Below are positions 56,469 through 64,000 of a stretch of 64,000 nucleotides of DNA, in pieces. The DNA comes from Ectopseudomonas mendocina (lineage in GTDB: Bacteria > Pseudomonadota > Gammaproteobacteria > Pseudomonadales > Pseudomonadaceae). Within the stretch, counting starts at the first letter, position 1; every line of letters starts with the position of its first letter. The stretch lies in NCBI RefSeq assembly GCF_016008875.1, contig NZ_JADTQG010000006.1, forward strand, positions 124,001-188,000, given 5' to 3'. The position numbers were made by a program, and so were the translations under genes. The notes below the pieces were generated by a model. That model did no database searches. It worked only from the letters and a program-made list of their open reading frames with translations, and was not told the origin of the DNA.

Positions 56469-57328
56469 ACGCAGGTTTTGAGGAAGTTCGCCTGAGTCTG
56501 CCGCATATCGAACTGGCGGCGCATCTCTATGGGCCGGAGGATGGGTTGCCGGTGCTGGCCTTGCATGGCTGGCTGGATAACGCAGCGAGTTTCGCCCGCC
56601 TGGCGCCGAAGCTGGAGGGGCTGCGTATCGTCGCCCTGGATTTTGCCGGCCACGGCCACTCCGATCACCGTTCGGCCGGCGCCGGTTATGCGCTGTGGGA
56701 TTACGCATTCGATGTGCTGCAGGTCGCCGAGCAGTTTGGCTGGCAGCGGTTTTCCATCCTCGGGCATTCCATGGGCGCAATCACTGCGGTGCTGCTGGCA
56801 GGGGCGATGCCCGAGCGGATCGCCCGCCTGGCGCTGATCGATGGCTTGGTGCCCTATACCGGCGAAGCCGAACAGGCACCGGCCAAGCTCGGCGAGGCGT
56901 TGCGAGCCAGGCAGGCGCTCGGTGACAAGCGCAAGCCGGTGTATGCCAAGATGGCGCGAGCCGTCGAGGCGCGAATGAAGGGCGTCGGTGCGGTCAGCCG
57001 CGAGGCGGCCGAATTGCTCGCCCAGCGCGGCCTGATGCCGGTGCCGGGTGGCTACACCTGGCGCACCGACACTCGTCTGACACTGCCTTCGCCGCTGCGT
57101 CTGAGTTGGGCGCATGCCCAGGCATTCGTCCGCGCGCTGCAGTGCCCGGTGAGCCTGGTGCTGGCCGAGCAGGGCATGATGGGTGCGCAGCCTGCGCTGC
57201 AGACACTACTCGAGGGTCTGCCGTTCGAGATTCACCGTCTGCCGGGTGGTCACCATCTGCACCTGGATGACGAGGCGGGCGCACAACGTGTAGCGGATTG
57301 TTTCAATCCATTCCTGCGCATTTCTTGA
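56465..57328 (+). CDS. Alpha/beta hydrolase
   Basis: A 287-residue hydrolase. Motifs are LHGWLDNAASF (about residues 34-44), nucleophile GHSMGAI (Ser about 101) and the C-terminal GGHHLHLDD. Start MNAGFEEV is coupled by ATGA to the previous hydrolase. The tandem pair may act in sequence on an ester or lactone. Function unknown. Confidence 0.88.
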   Translation: MNAGFEEVRLSLPHIELAAHLYGPEDGLPVLALHGWLDNAASFARLAPKLEGLRIVALDFAGHGHSDHRSAGAGYALWDYAFDVLQVAEQFGWQRFSILGHSMGAITAVLLAGAMPERIARLALIDGLVPYTGEAEQAPAKLGEALRARQALGDKRKPVYAKMARAVEARMKGVGAVSREAAELLAQRGLMPVPGGYTWRTDTRLTLPSPLRLSWAHAQAFVRALQCPVSLVLAEQGMMGAQPALQTLLEGLPFEIHRLPGGHHLHLDDEAGAQRVADCFNPFLRIS

Positions 57329-57378
57329 CTTGCCTGCAGCCCTGGGGAAAGGTGTGGCGGTCTGCCATGGAGGATCGC

Positions 57379-57459
57379 ATGATCGACCCGTTCAACGTCG
57401 CCATTCATTGCTTCGCAAGTTCACCTGCCGTTTCCCTGGTACGGGGCACCTCTGGATGA
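57379..57459 (+). CDS. Possible 26-residue coupled small ORF
   Basis: ATG has GGAGG five bases upstream and encodes MIDPFNVAIHCFASSPAVSL and six more residues. The stop TGA overlaps an in-frame ATG of the DUF4892 gene as ATGA. The codon content is short, so it may be chance. A coupled leader ORF would explain the second start. Confidence 0.3.
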   Translation: MIDPFNVAIHCFASSPAVSLVRGTSG

Positions 57460-58271
57460 TGGGGCGTATGAAGCTTTTTTCCGTTGTGCTTGCCACTCTC
57501 TGCAGTGGTGTAGCGTTGGCGGCGAATTTGCCCGGCAGCCGAGACCTTGAGGTGTTGCCGCGTTTTCCTGCCAGCCAAATCGTTGCATTCAAGGAGGCGC
57601 CCGACGTCGAGCGTATCTATCCGCAAGGTTCGATTCGCCGCATCAGCGGGCGTTTGCGTTACGAGCGAGAGATCCTGGTGCAGGGCCAGCACAGCGCAGT
57701 GACCTACGAACTGCCGCGCACTCACAGCGCCGATCAGGTATTTACTGCGGCACGGGAAACGCTGCTGGAGCAGGGCGCCGAGTTGCTCTATTGGTGCCAG
57801 GGGCGCGAGTGTGGTGCGAGCAACCTGTGGGCCAACGCGGTTTTCGGCAATGCCACGCTGTATGGCTCCGACGATCAGCAGGCCTATGCCCTGTTGCGCC
57901 TGGCCGAACCGAATCACGATAGCCTGCTGGCGCTGTACAGCATCACCCGTGGCAACCGCCGTGCCTACCTGCACGCCGAGCAACTGGATGCCGACGCGCC
58001 ACTGGGCGAGCTGCTACCGACACCAGCGACCCTGCTGCGTCAGCTGCGGACCGATGGGCAGTTGAAGCTGCCCGACGAGGCTCAGGCCGACAGCGCCTGG
58101 GTGGAGGTGCTGGCGCGTAGCCTGAACCTCGACAGCACCCTGCGAGTCGCCCTGGCTGGCAGTCAGGCCGAAGCCTGGCGCGAGGCGCTGATCGAGCAGC
58201 GCGTACGCGAAGCGCGCCTGGAGCTTGGGGATGCTGCGGATGATGCTCTGAGCGTGCGTCTGTTGCGTTAA
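57456..58271 (+). CDS. Exported DUF4892 protein
   Basis: A 271-residue secreted protein. The signal peptide is MKLFSVVLATLCSGVALA, counted from the internal Met 57468, and the mature part carries the family features SRDLEVLPRFPASQIV and RISGRLRYERE, plus WCQGRECGASNLWAN with two Cys. Function unknown; in Pseudomonas, DUF4892 proteins are periplasmic. The start could be 57456 (coupled by ATGA to a small ORF), 57459 or 57468. Confidence 0.85.
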   Translation: MMGRMKLFSVVLATLCSGVALAANLPGSRDLEVLPRFPASQIVAFKEAPDVERIYPQGSIRRISGRLRYEREILVQGQHSAVTYELPRTHSADQVFTAARETLLEQGAELLYWCQGRECGASNLWANAVFGNATLYGSDDQQAYALLRLAEPNHDSLLALYSITRGNRRAYLHAEQLDADAPLGELLPTPATLLRQLRTDGQLKLPDEAQADSAWVEVLARSLNLDSTLRVALAGSQAEAWREALIEQRVREARLELGDAADDALSVRLLR

Positions 58272-58296
58272 GCTATCGCTCGCAATCGCCTGTTAT

Positions 58297-58318
58297 AGAG
58301 CGCCCGCAAGGGCGCTCT
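58297..58318 (+). terminator. Hairpin after the DUF4892 gene
   Basis: AGAGCGCCC / GGGCGCTCT stem with GCAA loop. Only a short T-rich tail follows. Confidence 0.5.
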
Positions 58319-58346
58319 GTCGTTTCGTCGAAGGGAGTTTTGCCTG

Positions 58347-59432
58347 ATGGCCACTAATGATCGTCTGCTGGTGCAGATTCTCCTGCTTGGCCTGCTGGCA
58401 GCCAGTCTCTGGGTGCTGGCGCCATTCTGGTCGGCGCTGTTCTGGGCCGCGGTGCTGGCCTTCGCCAGTTGGCCGCTGATGCGCCTGCTGACGCAATTGC
58501 TCAACGGGCGCCTGTCGCTGGCGGCGGGCATTCTGACTGGCGTCTGGGTGATCATGGTGGCGGTGCCACTGGTGTGGCTGGGCTTCAACCTGGCCGATCA
58601 CATCAAGGACGCCAACGCCCTGGTCAGGGATCTGCAGGTCGAAGGCCTGCCGCCGCCGCCGAGCTGGCTAGGCAGCATTCCGCTGGTGGGCGATCGCCTG
58701 GTCGAACTGTGGCGCACCATCGACCAGCAGGGCGCCGCCTTCTTCGACACCCTGCGGCCCTATCTGGGCCAGGTTGGCAACTGGCTGGTGGCGCGTAGCG
58801 CGAAGATCGGCGCAGGCATGGTCGAGCTGGCCCTGAGCCTGGTGCTGGTGTTCTTCTTCTACCGAGATGGGCCGCGCCTGGCGGTGTTCGTGCACAGTCT
58901 GCTGGAGCGGCTGATCGGCGAGCGTGCCGACCATTATCTGGAGCTGGTCGCCGGCACCGTACAGCGTGTGGTCAATGGCGTGATCGGCACCGCCGCAGCG
59001 CAGGCCGTGCTGGCCTACATCGGCTTCGTCATCGCCGGCGTGCCGGGCGCCCTGGTGCTCGGTCTGCTGACCTTCGCCTTCAGCTTCATCATGATCCCGC
59101 CGCTGATCTGGGGGCCTGCCGTGGCCTGGCTGGTCTGGCAGGGGGAGATCGGTATGGCGATCTTCCTGGGGATTTGGGGCTTCTTCGTCATCAGTGGCGT
59201 GGACAACATCCTCAAACCCTATCTGATCAGCCGTGGCGGCAACCTGCCGCTGGTAGTAGTGCTGTTGGGCGTGTTCGGCGGCATTCTGGCCTTCGGTTTC
59301 ATGGGTCTGTTCCTCGGCCCGACCTTACTGGCCGTGGCTTACAGCCTGCTCAGCGACTGGGTGGCGGACAAGACGCCGCCGGCCGAAGCGCTGGTGAACA
59401 AGCCGCTGCCGGGCGAGGAACCACGCGGCTGA
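58347..59432 (+). CDS. AI-2E family transporter
   Basis: A 361-residue inner-membrane permease with about seven hydrophobic helices. The family signature is the C-terminal FMGLFLGPTLLAVAYSLL, and a typical AWLVWQGEIGMAIFLGIWGFFV helix precedes it. The family is named after AI-2 export, but most members are uncharacterised; some exchange ions. AAGGGAG precedes ATG. It ends back-to-back with the patatin gene in a perfect palindrome. Confidence 0.9.
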   Translation: MATNDRLLVQILLLGLLAASLWVLAPFWSALFWAAVLAFASWPLMRLLTQLLNGRLSLAAGILTGVWVIMVAVPLVWLGFNLADHIKDANALVRDLQVEGLPPPPSWLGSIPLVGDRLVELWRTIDQQGAAFFDTLRPYLGQVGNWLVARSAKIGAGMVELALSLVLVFFFYRDGPRLAVFVHSLLERLIGERADHYLELVAGTVQRVVNGVIGTAAAQAVLAYIGFVIAGVPGALVLGLLTFAFSFIMIPPLIWGPAVAWLVWQGEIGMAIFLGIWGFFVISGVDNILKPYLISRGGNLPLVVVLLGVFGGILAFGFMGLFLGPTLLAVAYSLLSDWVADKTPPAEALVNKPLPGEEPRG

Positions 59433-59442
59433 TCAGCCGCGT
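59423..59442. other. Palindrome covering two abutting stop codons
   Basis: ACGCGGCTGATCAGCCGCGT is a perfect 20-bp palindrome. The two convergent genes each end in codons CGC GGC TGA, so the stops read TGATCA across the join. No T-run is present. Confidence 0.6.
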
Positions 59443-60446
59443 TCACTCTCGTACTTGTCGAGGGTGTCGCTCGCGATCTGCCGGCCGAGCATGATCAGCT
59501 CCGGCGCCTTGTAGAACTCGAAGAAACGGCAGGCGCGCTTGGGCACATTGATCAGCACATCCGGCGGATAGCCGGCGATCTTGTATTGCGCCAACGAGGT
59601 CTGCATTACCTCGAAGCTCTGGTTGACCAGCTCCAGCAGCGACGCCGGCCCGCTGAATTCGGCGACCCGCGAACCGCTGGCGGACTTCGGGGCCGGTTCG
59701 TCCTCATTTTCCCTGCGGCTCGGGGCTGCGGCCGGGCTGACGTCATCGGCAAGGCGTTGCTCCTCGGCAAGCAGCAGGGTTTCGTCCTCGCTCTTACGGC
59801 GAAAGCTCGGCAGGCGTGAGCCGAGCGAGGTCATCAACTGGTCGATGCGGCCTTTGATGGCGGCCGGGCGCTCGATGACCGGCAACTGGTAGTGGTTCTG
59901 GTTGGTGGCGTTGAGGTTGACTGCGATGATCAGGTCGCAGTGGCTGGACACCACCGGCACGATCGGCAATGGATTGAGCAGGCCGCCATCGACCAGCATG
60001 CGTTTGCCCTGGACGACTGGGGTAAACAGGCTAGGGATCGCCGCCGAGGCGCGCATTGCCTGGTGCAGGCAGCCCTCCTGGAACCAGATTTCCTGCTGGT
60101 TGGTCAGGTCGGTGGCGACCGCGGTGAAGGGGATGTTCAGGTTCTCGATATCCACCTCGCCGACGATCTCCTGAATCCGCCCGAATACCCGCTCGCCACG
60201 GATGGCGCCGAGGCGGAAGCTGACGTCGATCAGGCGCAGCACATCGAGATAATCCAGGCTTTCCGTCCATTCGCGGTATTCGCGCAGCTTGCCGGCGGCG
60301 AAGATACCGCCAACCACCGCGCCCATCGAGCAGCCGGCGATGCAGCCGATTTCATAACCGCGCGCCTGCAACTCCTCGATCACGCCAATGTGCGCATAAC
60401 CGCGCGCGCCGCCTGATCCCAGCACCAGCGCTACTTTCTTGCTCAT
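59433..60446 (-). CDS. Patatin-like phospholipase (RssA family)
   Basis: A 337-residue cytoplasmic patatin-fold protein. The oxyanion hole is [13 protein letters not shown] (about residues 10-22), the nucleophile is Ser in GCSMG, and the Asp of the dyad is in [10 protein letters not shown]. The C-terminal extension after residue 250 is rich in charged and Ala/Pro residues. It should have phospholipase A or lysophospholipase activity. GGGGAGA lies upstream of ATG, which excludes a 7-residue longer frame. It is divergent from selD with a 106-base gap. Confidence 0.87.
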   Translation of the reverse strand: MSKKVALVLGSGGARGYAHIGVIEELQARGYEIGCIAGCSMGAVVGGIFAAGKLREYREWTESLDYLDVLRLIDVSFRLGAIRGERVFGRIQEIVGEVDIENLNIPFTAVATDLTNQQEIWFQEGCLHQAMRASAAIPSLFTPVVQGKRMLVDGGLLNPLPIVPVVSSHCDLIIAVNLNATNQNHYQLPVIERPAAIKGRIDQLMTSLGSRLPSFRRKSEDETLLLAEEQRLADDVSPAAAPSRRENEDEPAPKSASGSRVAEFSGPASLLELVNQSFEVMQTSLAQYKIAGYPPDVLINVPKRACRFFEFYKAPELIMLGRQIASDTLDKYESERG

Positions 60447-60552
60447 TTGTGTGTCTCCCCATAGCAAGCTTCGACCTTACTCGGCCAGCGGAGCGGAGCC
60501 AAGGCAGTCTTTGCTAGAATCCGCCGCCAGTAAACGCGGCGAGAGTGAAACC

Positions 60553-61587
60553 ATGAGCGAACCCATTCGTTTGACCCAGTACAGTCACGGCGCCGGTTGC
60601 GGCTGCAAGATTTCACCGAAGGTGCTCGAGGTGATCCTCGCCGGCAGCGGCGCGCAGAATCTCGATCCCAAGCTCTGGGTCGGCAATGCCTCGCGCGATG
60701 ACGCGGCGGTCTACGCGATCGATGAAGAGCGCGGCGTGGTTTCCACCACCGACTTCTTCATGCCGATCGTCGATGATCCCTATGACTTCGGCCGTATCGC
60801 CGCCACCAATGCCATCAGCGACATCTACGCCATGGGCGGCGACCCGCTGATGGCCATCGCCATCCTTGGCTGGCCGGTCAATGTGCTGGCCCCCGAAGTT
60901 GCGCGTGAGGTGATCCGCGGCGGTCGTGCGGTGTGCGACGAGGCCGGCATTCCGCTGGCGGGCGGGCACTCGATCGATGCGCCGGAGCCGATTTTCGGCC
61001 TTGCCGTGACTGGTCTGGTGAGCAAGGCCAACATGAAGCGCAACGACACCGCCACGGTTGGCTGCAGGCTTTACCTGAGCAAACCTCTGGGTATCGGCAT
61101 CCTCACCACGGCGGAGAAGAAGGCCAAGCTGCGCAATGCGGATATCGGCCTGGCGCGTGACTGGATGTGCACCCTGAACAAGCCCGGCAGCCGCTTCGGC
61201 AAACTCGCCGGCGTGCATGCGATGACCGACGTGACCGGCTTCGGCCTGCTTGGCCACCTGGTGGAAATGGCCGATGGCAGTGGCCTCAGCGCGCGCGTCG
61301 ATTTTGCCTGCGTGCCGCGTCTGGACAGCGTCGAGCATTACCTCGAGCAGGGCTGCGTGCCCGGCGGCACCTTGCGCAATTTCGACAGTTACGGCGACAG
61401 GATCGCGCCACTGCCGGAGCTGGCCAAGTTGCTGCTGTGCGATCCGCAGACCAGTGGCGGCCTGCTGGTTGCCGTGGCGCCGGAAGGCGAGGCCGAGTTC
61501 CTCGCCGTGGCTGCCGAACTGGGGCTGGAGCTGGCGCCCATCGGCGAGATGGTCGAGCGACAGCGCTACGCGGTCGAGGTGCTGTGA
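60553..61587 (+). CDS. selD: Selenophosphate synthetase
   Basis: A 344-residue enzyme making monoselenophosphate from selenide and ATP. The N-terminal catalytic site is GAGCGCK with Cys (about residues 15-21), so it does not carry selenocysteine. ATP and Mg motifs [16 protein letters not shown] and [11 protein letters not shown] are clear. It overlaps the next gene by one base (TGATG). The product feeds selU in this operon. Confidence 0.95.
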   Translation: MSEPIRLTQYSHGAGCGCKISPKVLEVILAGSGAQNLDPKLWVGNASRDDAAVYAIDEERGVVSTTDFFMPIVDDPYDFGRIAATNAISDIYAMGGDPLMAIAILGWPVNVLAPEVAREVIRGGRAVCDEAGIPLAGGHSIDAPEPIFGLAVTGLVSKANMKRNDTATVGCRLYLSKPLGIGILTTAEKKAKLRNADIGLARDWMCTLNKPGSRFGKLAGVHAMTDVTGFGLLGHLVEMADGSGLSARVDFACVPRLDSVEHYLEQGCVPGGTLRNFDSYGDRIAPLPELAKLLLCDPQTSGGLLVAVAPEGEAEFLAVAAELGLELAPIGEMVERQRYAVEVL

Positions 61588-62687
61588 TGCGCGACAATTG
61601 CACCGACTACCGCGAACTGTTCCTCAATGACCGGGCGATGATGGATACCCGGGCGCCGGTCGAATTCCACAAGGGCGCCTTTCCCGGCGTGATCAACCTG
61701 CCGCTGATGACCGATATCGAGCGGCAGAAGGTCGGTACCTGCTACAAGCAGCAGGGCCAGCAGGCAGCCATCGAGCTGGGGCATCAACTGGTCAGCGGCC
61801 GCAGCAAGGCCGAGCGCATCGAGGCCTGGGCGACTTTTGCCAAGGCCAATCCCGACGGTTATCTGTACTGCTTTCGCGGCGGCCTGCGTTCGCAGATCGT
61901 CCAGCAGTGGCTGAAAAGCGAGGCGGGTATCGACTACCCGCGGGTGGTCGGTGGCTACAAGGCCATGCGCAATTTCCTGCTGCAGACCAGCGACGACGCG
62001 GTGCAGGCATGCGACTTCGTGCTGGTTGGCGGGATGACCGGCACCGGCAAGACCGAGGTCCTCGGTCAGCTCGACAATGCCGTGGATCTGGAGGCTCACG
62101 CCAATCATCGCGGCTCCAGTTTCGGCAAGCGCGCCAGTGGCCAGCCGGCCCAGATCGACTTCGAAAACGCGCTGGCCATCGATTTTCTCAAGCGCCGCGC
62201 CGCGGGCCAGCAGCAATTCGTCCTGGAAGACGAGGCGCGTCTGATCGGTCGCTGCTCGCTGCCACTGCCGTTGCACCAGGCGATGCAGCACCACCCGCTG
62301 GTGTGGCTGGAAGACAGCGTGGCCAATCGTGTGGAGCGCATTCTGCAGGCCTACGTGATCGAGCTGTGCGCCGAGTTCGTCGCGGCTCTGGGCGAGGAAG
62401 AGGGCTTCGTGGCATTCGCCGCGCGCCTGCGCGAGAGCCTGGGCAACATCACCCGCCGCCTGGGCGGCGAGCGTTACCAACGGCTGGCCGCGATCATGGA
62501 CCAGGCGCTGCAGGAGCAACAGGTCAACGGGCAGGTGGATACCCATCGTGGCTGGATCGAAGCCTTGCTGGTGGAGTACTACGATCCCATGTACGTGTTC
62601 CAGCGCGAGAGCAAATCCGGACGCATCGAATTCGCCGGCGAGCAGCAGGCTGTGGTGGAATACCTGCGCAAGCGAAACGGCGGGTGA
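61587..62687 (+). CDS. selU: tRNA 2-selenouridine synthase
   Basis: A 366-residue enzyme, also called MnmH/YbbB. The rhodanese domain has [15 protein letters not shown] (about residues 92-106) with the essential Cys; the P-loop domain begins [12 protein letters not shown] (about residue 146). It exchanges sulfur for selenium at wobble uridines of tRNAs for Lys, Glu and Gln, using SelD product. One-base overlap with selD. Confidence 0.93.
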   Translation: MRDNCTDYRELFLNDRAMMDTRAPVEFHKGAFPGVINLPLMTDIERQKVGTCYKQQGQQAAIELGHQLVSGRSKAERIEAWATFAKANPDGYLYCFRGGLRSQIVQQWLKSEAGIDYPRVVGGYKAMRNFLLQTSDDAVQACDFVLVGGMTGTGKTEVLGQLDNAVDLEAHANHRGSSFGKRASGQPAQIDFENALAIDFLKRRAAGQQQFVLEDEARLIGRCSLPLPLHQAMQHHPLVWLEDSVANRVERILQAYVIELCAEFVAALGEEEGFVAFAARLRESLGNITRRLGGERYQRLAAIMDQALQEQQVNGQVDTHRGWIEALLVEYYDPMYVFQRESKSGRIEFAGEQQAVVEYLRKRNGG

Positions 62688-62764
62688 GTCGGGCACTTTC
62701 GCCCTGCCGTAGCGTCATAGACTGGGCCAACCCGAAGTCCCTATCCATCCGAGGAGTGTGGTCG

Positions 62765-63043
62765 ATGAAACACTGGATCTGTTTGCCGCTGCTTGCGGTG
62801 GCGCTTACCGGCTGCGCCGGCAAGACCGTTTACCGCGAGACCTGTGCCAATCAGCTGGATGCCGCCTGGAAAGAGCTGAGCATCGCCGAGGCCGAAGGCT
62901 TCGCCGGTACCGTCAGTTATTCCAAGGCCTTCTCGCTGCTGACCGCTGCCAAGACCCAGCAGCAGTTCGAAGCCTACGAAGGCTGCGTCAGCAAGGCCGA
63001 GCGCGCACGCTTCTACATCCGCGAATCGCGAGCGGGGCGTTGA
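62765..63043 (+). CDS. Small lipoprotein of unknown function
   Basis: A 92-residue predicted lipoprotein. The signal ends LTGCAG, giving lipidated Cys17. Two further Cys (about 27 and 76) may form a disulfide in the mature part. Start MKHWICLPLL has GAGG about 8 bases upstream. The stop overlaps the next start by one base. No family is recognised. Confidence 0.75.
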   Translation: MKHWICLPLLAVALTGCAGKTVYRETCANQLDAAWKELSIAEAEGFAGTVSYSKAFSLLTAAKTQQQFEAYEGCVSKAERARFYIRESRAGR

Positions 63044-63648
63044 TGCAGCTTGATTTCACCGAGCTGAGTCCGCTCGAGGCCTATCGCTGGCTGGCTTCCA
63101 GTGTCACCCCGCGGCCCATCGCCTGGGTCTCGACCCGTTCGCCCGAAGGCATCGCCAACCTGGCGCCGTTCAGCTTCTTCCAGGTGATCAGTGACAGCCC
63201 GCCGACCGTGCTGGTCAACGTCAACACCCGTGACGATGGCAGCCTCAAGGACACTCTGCGCAATGCCCAGGCCAGCGGCGAGCTGGCGATTCAGCTGGTC
63301 AGTTTCGCTCAGGCCGAGGCGATGAATGCCAGCGCCGCGATCCTGCCACATGAGGTCAGCGAGTTCAGCCACTGCGCCATCGCCAGCCAGCCGTGCGAGC
63401 GCATCGACGTGCCGCGTGTCGCCGGTGCACCGGTAACTTTCGAATGCCGTGTGGCGCAGATCCAGCCCTATCCGGCGCAGCAGCCCAACTGCCACCTGAT
63501 CTTCGCCGAAGTGTTGCTGGCGCATATCGATGACGAGGTGCTCAACCAGCAGGGGCGTCTCGATCCGCTCAAGCTCGACCTGATCGGGCGCCTGGGTGGC
63601 AGCGCTTATTGCCGCACACGGGACCTGTTCCAGATGCAACGCCCCTGA
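63043..63648 (+). CDS. Flavin reductase-like domain protein
   Basis: A 201-residue FMN-binding split-barrel protein. The motif SSVTPRPIAWVSTRSPEGIANLAPFSFFQVIS, around residues 17-48, is the flavin-reductase/FlaRed family signature. It should bind FMN and reduce an unknown substrate. It overlaps the lipoprotein gene by one base, but whether the two are functionally linked is unclear. Confidence 0.9.
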   Translation: MQLDFTELSPLEAYRWLASSVTPRPIAWVSTRSPEGIANLAPFSFFQVISDSPPTVLVNVNTRDDGSLKDTLRNAQASGELAIQLVSFAQAEAMNASAAILPHEVSEFSHCAIASQPCERIDVPRVAGAPVTFECRVAQIQPYPAQQPNCHLIFAEVLLAHIDDEVLNQQGRLDPLKLDLIGRLGGSAYCRTRDLFQMQRP

Positions 63649-63774
63649 TCCCGTTCTGAAAACGACGTCCAGTTAGCTTTCCCGGCCATCTCGCTGGCTG
63701 ATGGCTTGTCGCCAGCAGCCTTGCACTCCTATGTTCCAGAATTAGCGGCTGGCTGCGGTAGGCAGGGGGATGTC

Positions 63775-64000
63775 ATGGGTGGCTCATTGGGCAAGCGCTT
63801 GGCCAGTCTGAGTACGGCCAGCAAGTTGATGCTGGGTTTCGCTCTGGTATTGATGCTCACCGCTCTGGTGGCTGCCACCGGATTGCTGGCGCTGCGTGAG
63901 GTCAGTGCCGGCGCCGAATTGCAGCAGCGCATGAGCGCCCTTGGCGAGCAGGTGCTGCGCATGCGCCAGAGCGAACAGGCGTTTGCCCTGAGCGGCGACA
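63775..64000 (+). CDS. Methyl-accepting chemotaxis protein, N-terminal part (cut by window end)
   Basis: Seventy-five codons to the window edge. A transmembrane helix (residues 18-40, KLMLGFALVLMLTALVAATGLLAL) follows a short basic start. The beginning of a helical periplasmic sensor is rich in SEQAFALSG-type sequence, as in HBM/4HB receptors. GGGGGA precedes ATG. Only the start is visible, so the family call rests on this N-terminus and on the P. aeruginosa gene order. Confidence 0.75.
   Translation, partial: MGGSLGKRLASLSTASKLMLGFALVLMLTALVAATGLLALREVSAGAELQQRMSALGEQVLRMRQSEQAFALSGD

Noticed and set aside
60553-61587. Selenocysteine codon in selD
   Set aside because: The active-site position is an ordinary Cys codon; no in-frame TGA.
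63649-63774. Sigma-28 promoter before the second chemoreceptor
   Set aside because: A GCTGATGG at 63697 has no matching -35 at the right spacing.

Overview
This window is chromosomal DNA from a high-GC gammaproteobacterium, almost certainly a member of Pseudomonas sensu lato. The gene order gltA / sdhCDAB / sucAB-lpd-sucCD / branched-chain amino acid carrier / htpG / fabAB / hybrid kinase / gpsA / selD-selU follows the P. aeruginosa PAO1 PA1576-PA1646 region as I remember it. A ColRS-WarA-InaA-DgkA block and an ECF sigma block appear inserted into that backbone relative to PAO1, which may suggest the mendocina/oleovorans branch (inference). I saw no tRNA, rRNA, insertion sequence, prophage or CRISPR.

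Layout. 1-1.9 kb: dehydrogenase, YkgJ-like and START-domain genes. 1.9-15 kb: TCA-cycle block, with gltA divergent from sdhCDAB-sucAB-lpd-sucCD; both divergent promoters can be read. 15-21 kb: carrier, small membrane proteins, two paralogous Ala/Glu-rich lipoproteins, paired hotdog thioesterases and an unknown membrane protein. 21-28.8 kb: htpG behind a heat-shock promoter, a 1.2 kb-residue MHYT hybrid kinase with an HD-GYP response regulator, and a dienelactone hydrolase. 28.8-33.3 kb (minus strand): DUF4394 protein, anti-sigma, ECF sigma, a secreted protein, pirin and OsmC. 33.3-36 kb: a soluble chemoreceptor and an exported amidohydrolase. 36-43.7 kb: ColRS two-component system with methyltransferase, LPS-kinase-like and DAG kinase genes on one side and LtaS-like, PAP2 and tyrosine-phosphatase genes on the other, ending in a frameshifted lipoprotein gene. 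43.7-49.5 kb: chemoreceptor behind a flagellar-type promoter, fabAB and a hybrid kinase. 49.7-64 kb: gpsA, DUF4389, sixA, acyl-CoA ligase, thioesterase, AraC regulator, exporter, hydrolases, DUF4892, AI-2E family permease, patatin, selD-selU, lipoprotein, flavin reductase and the start of another chemoreceptor.

How it works together. The first third is central carbon metabolism in two transcription units. The most informative non-coding signals are matched promoter pairs. A 22-bp tandem repeat lies before both the methyltransferase operon and the LtaS-like operon and is probably the ColR target. An identical ECF-type promoter lies before the sigma gene and before the DUF4394 gene. A heat-shock promoter precedes htpG, a sigma-28 promoter precedes a chemoreceptor, a FabR/DesT-like box precedes fabAB, and a 22-bp palindrome sits on the acyl-CoA ligase start site. 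The window is mostly ordinary core genome. The best candidates for something under-described are the ColR-linked envelope-lipid cluster and the ECF/DUF4394 module.
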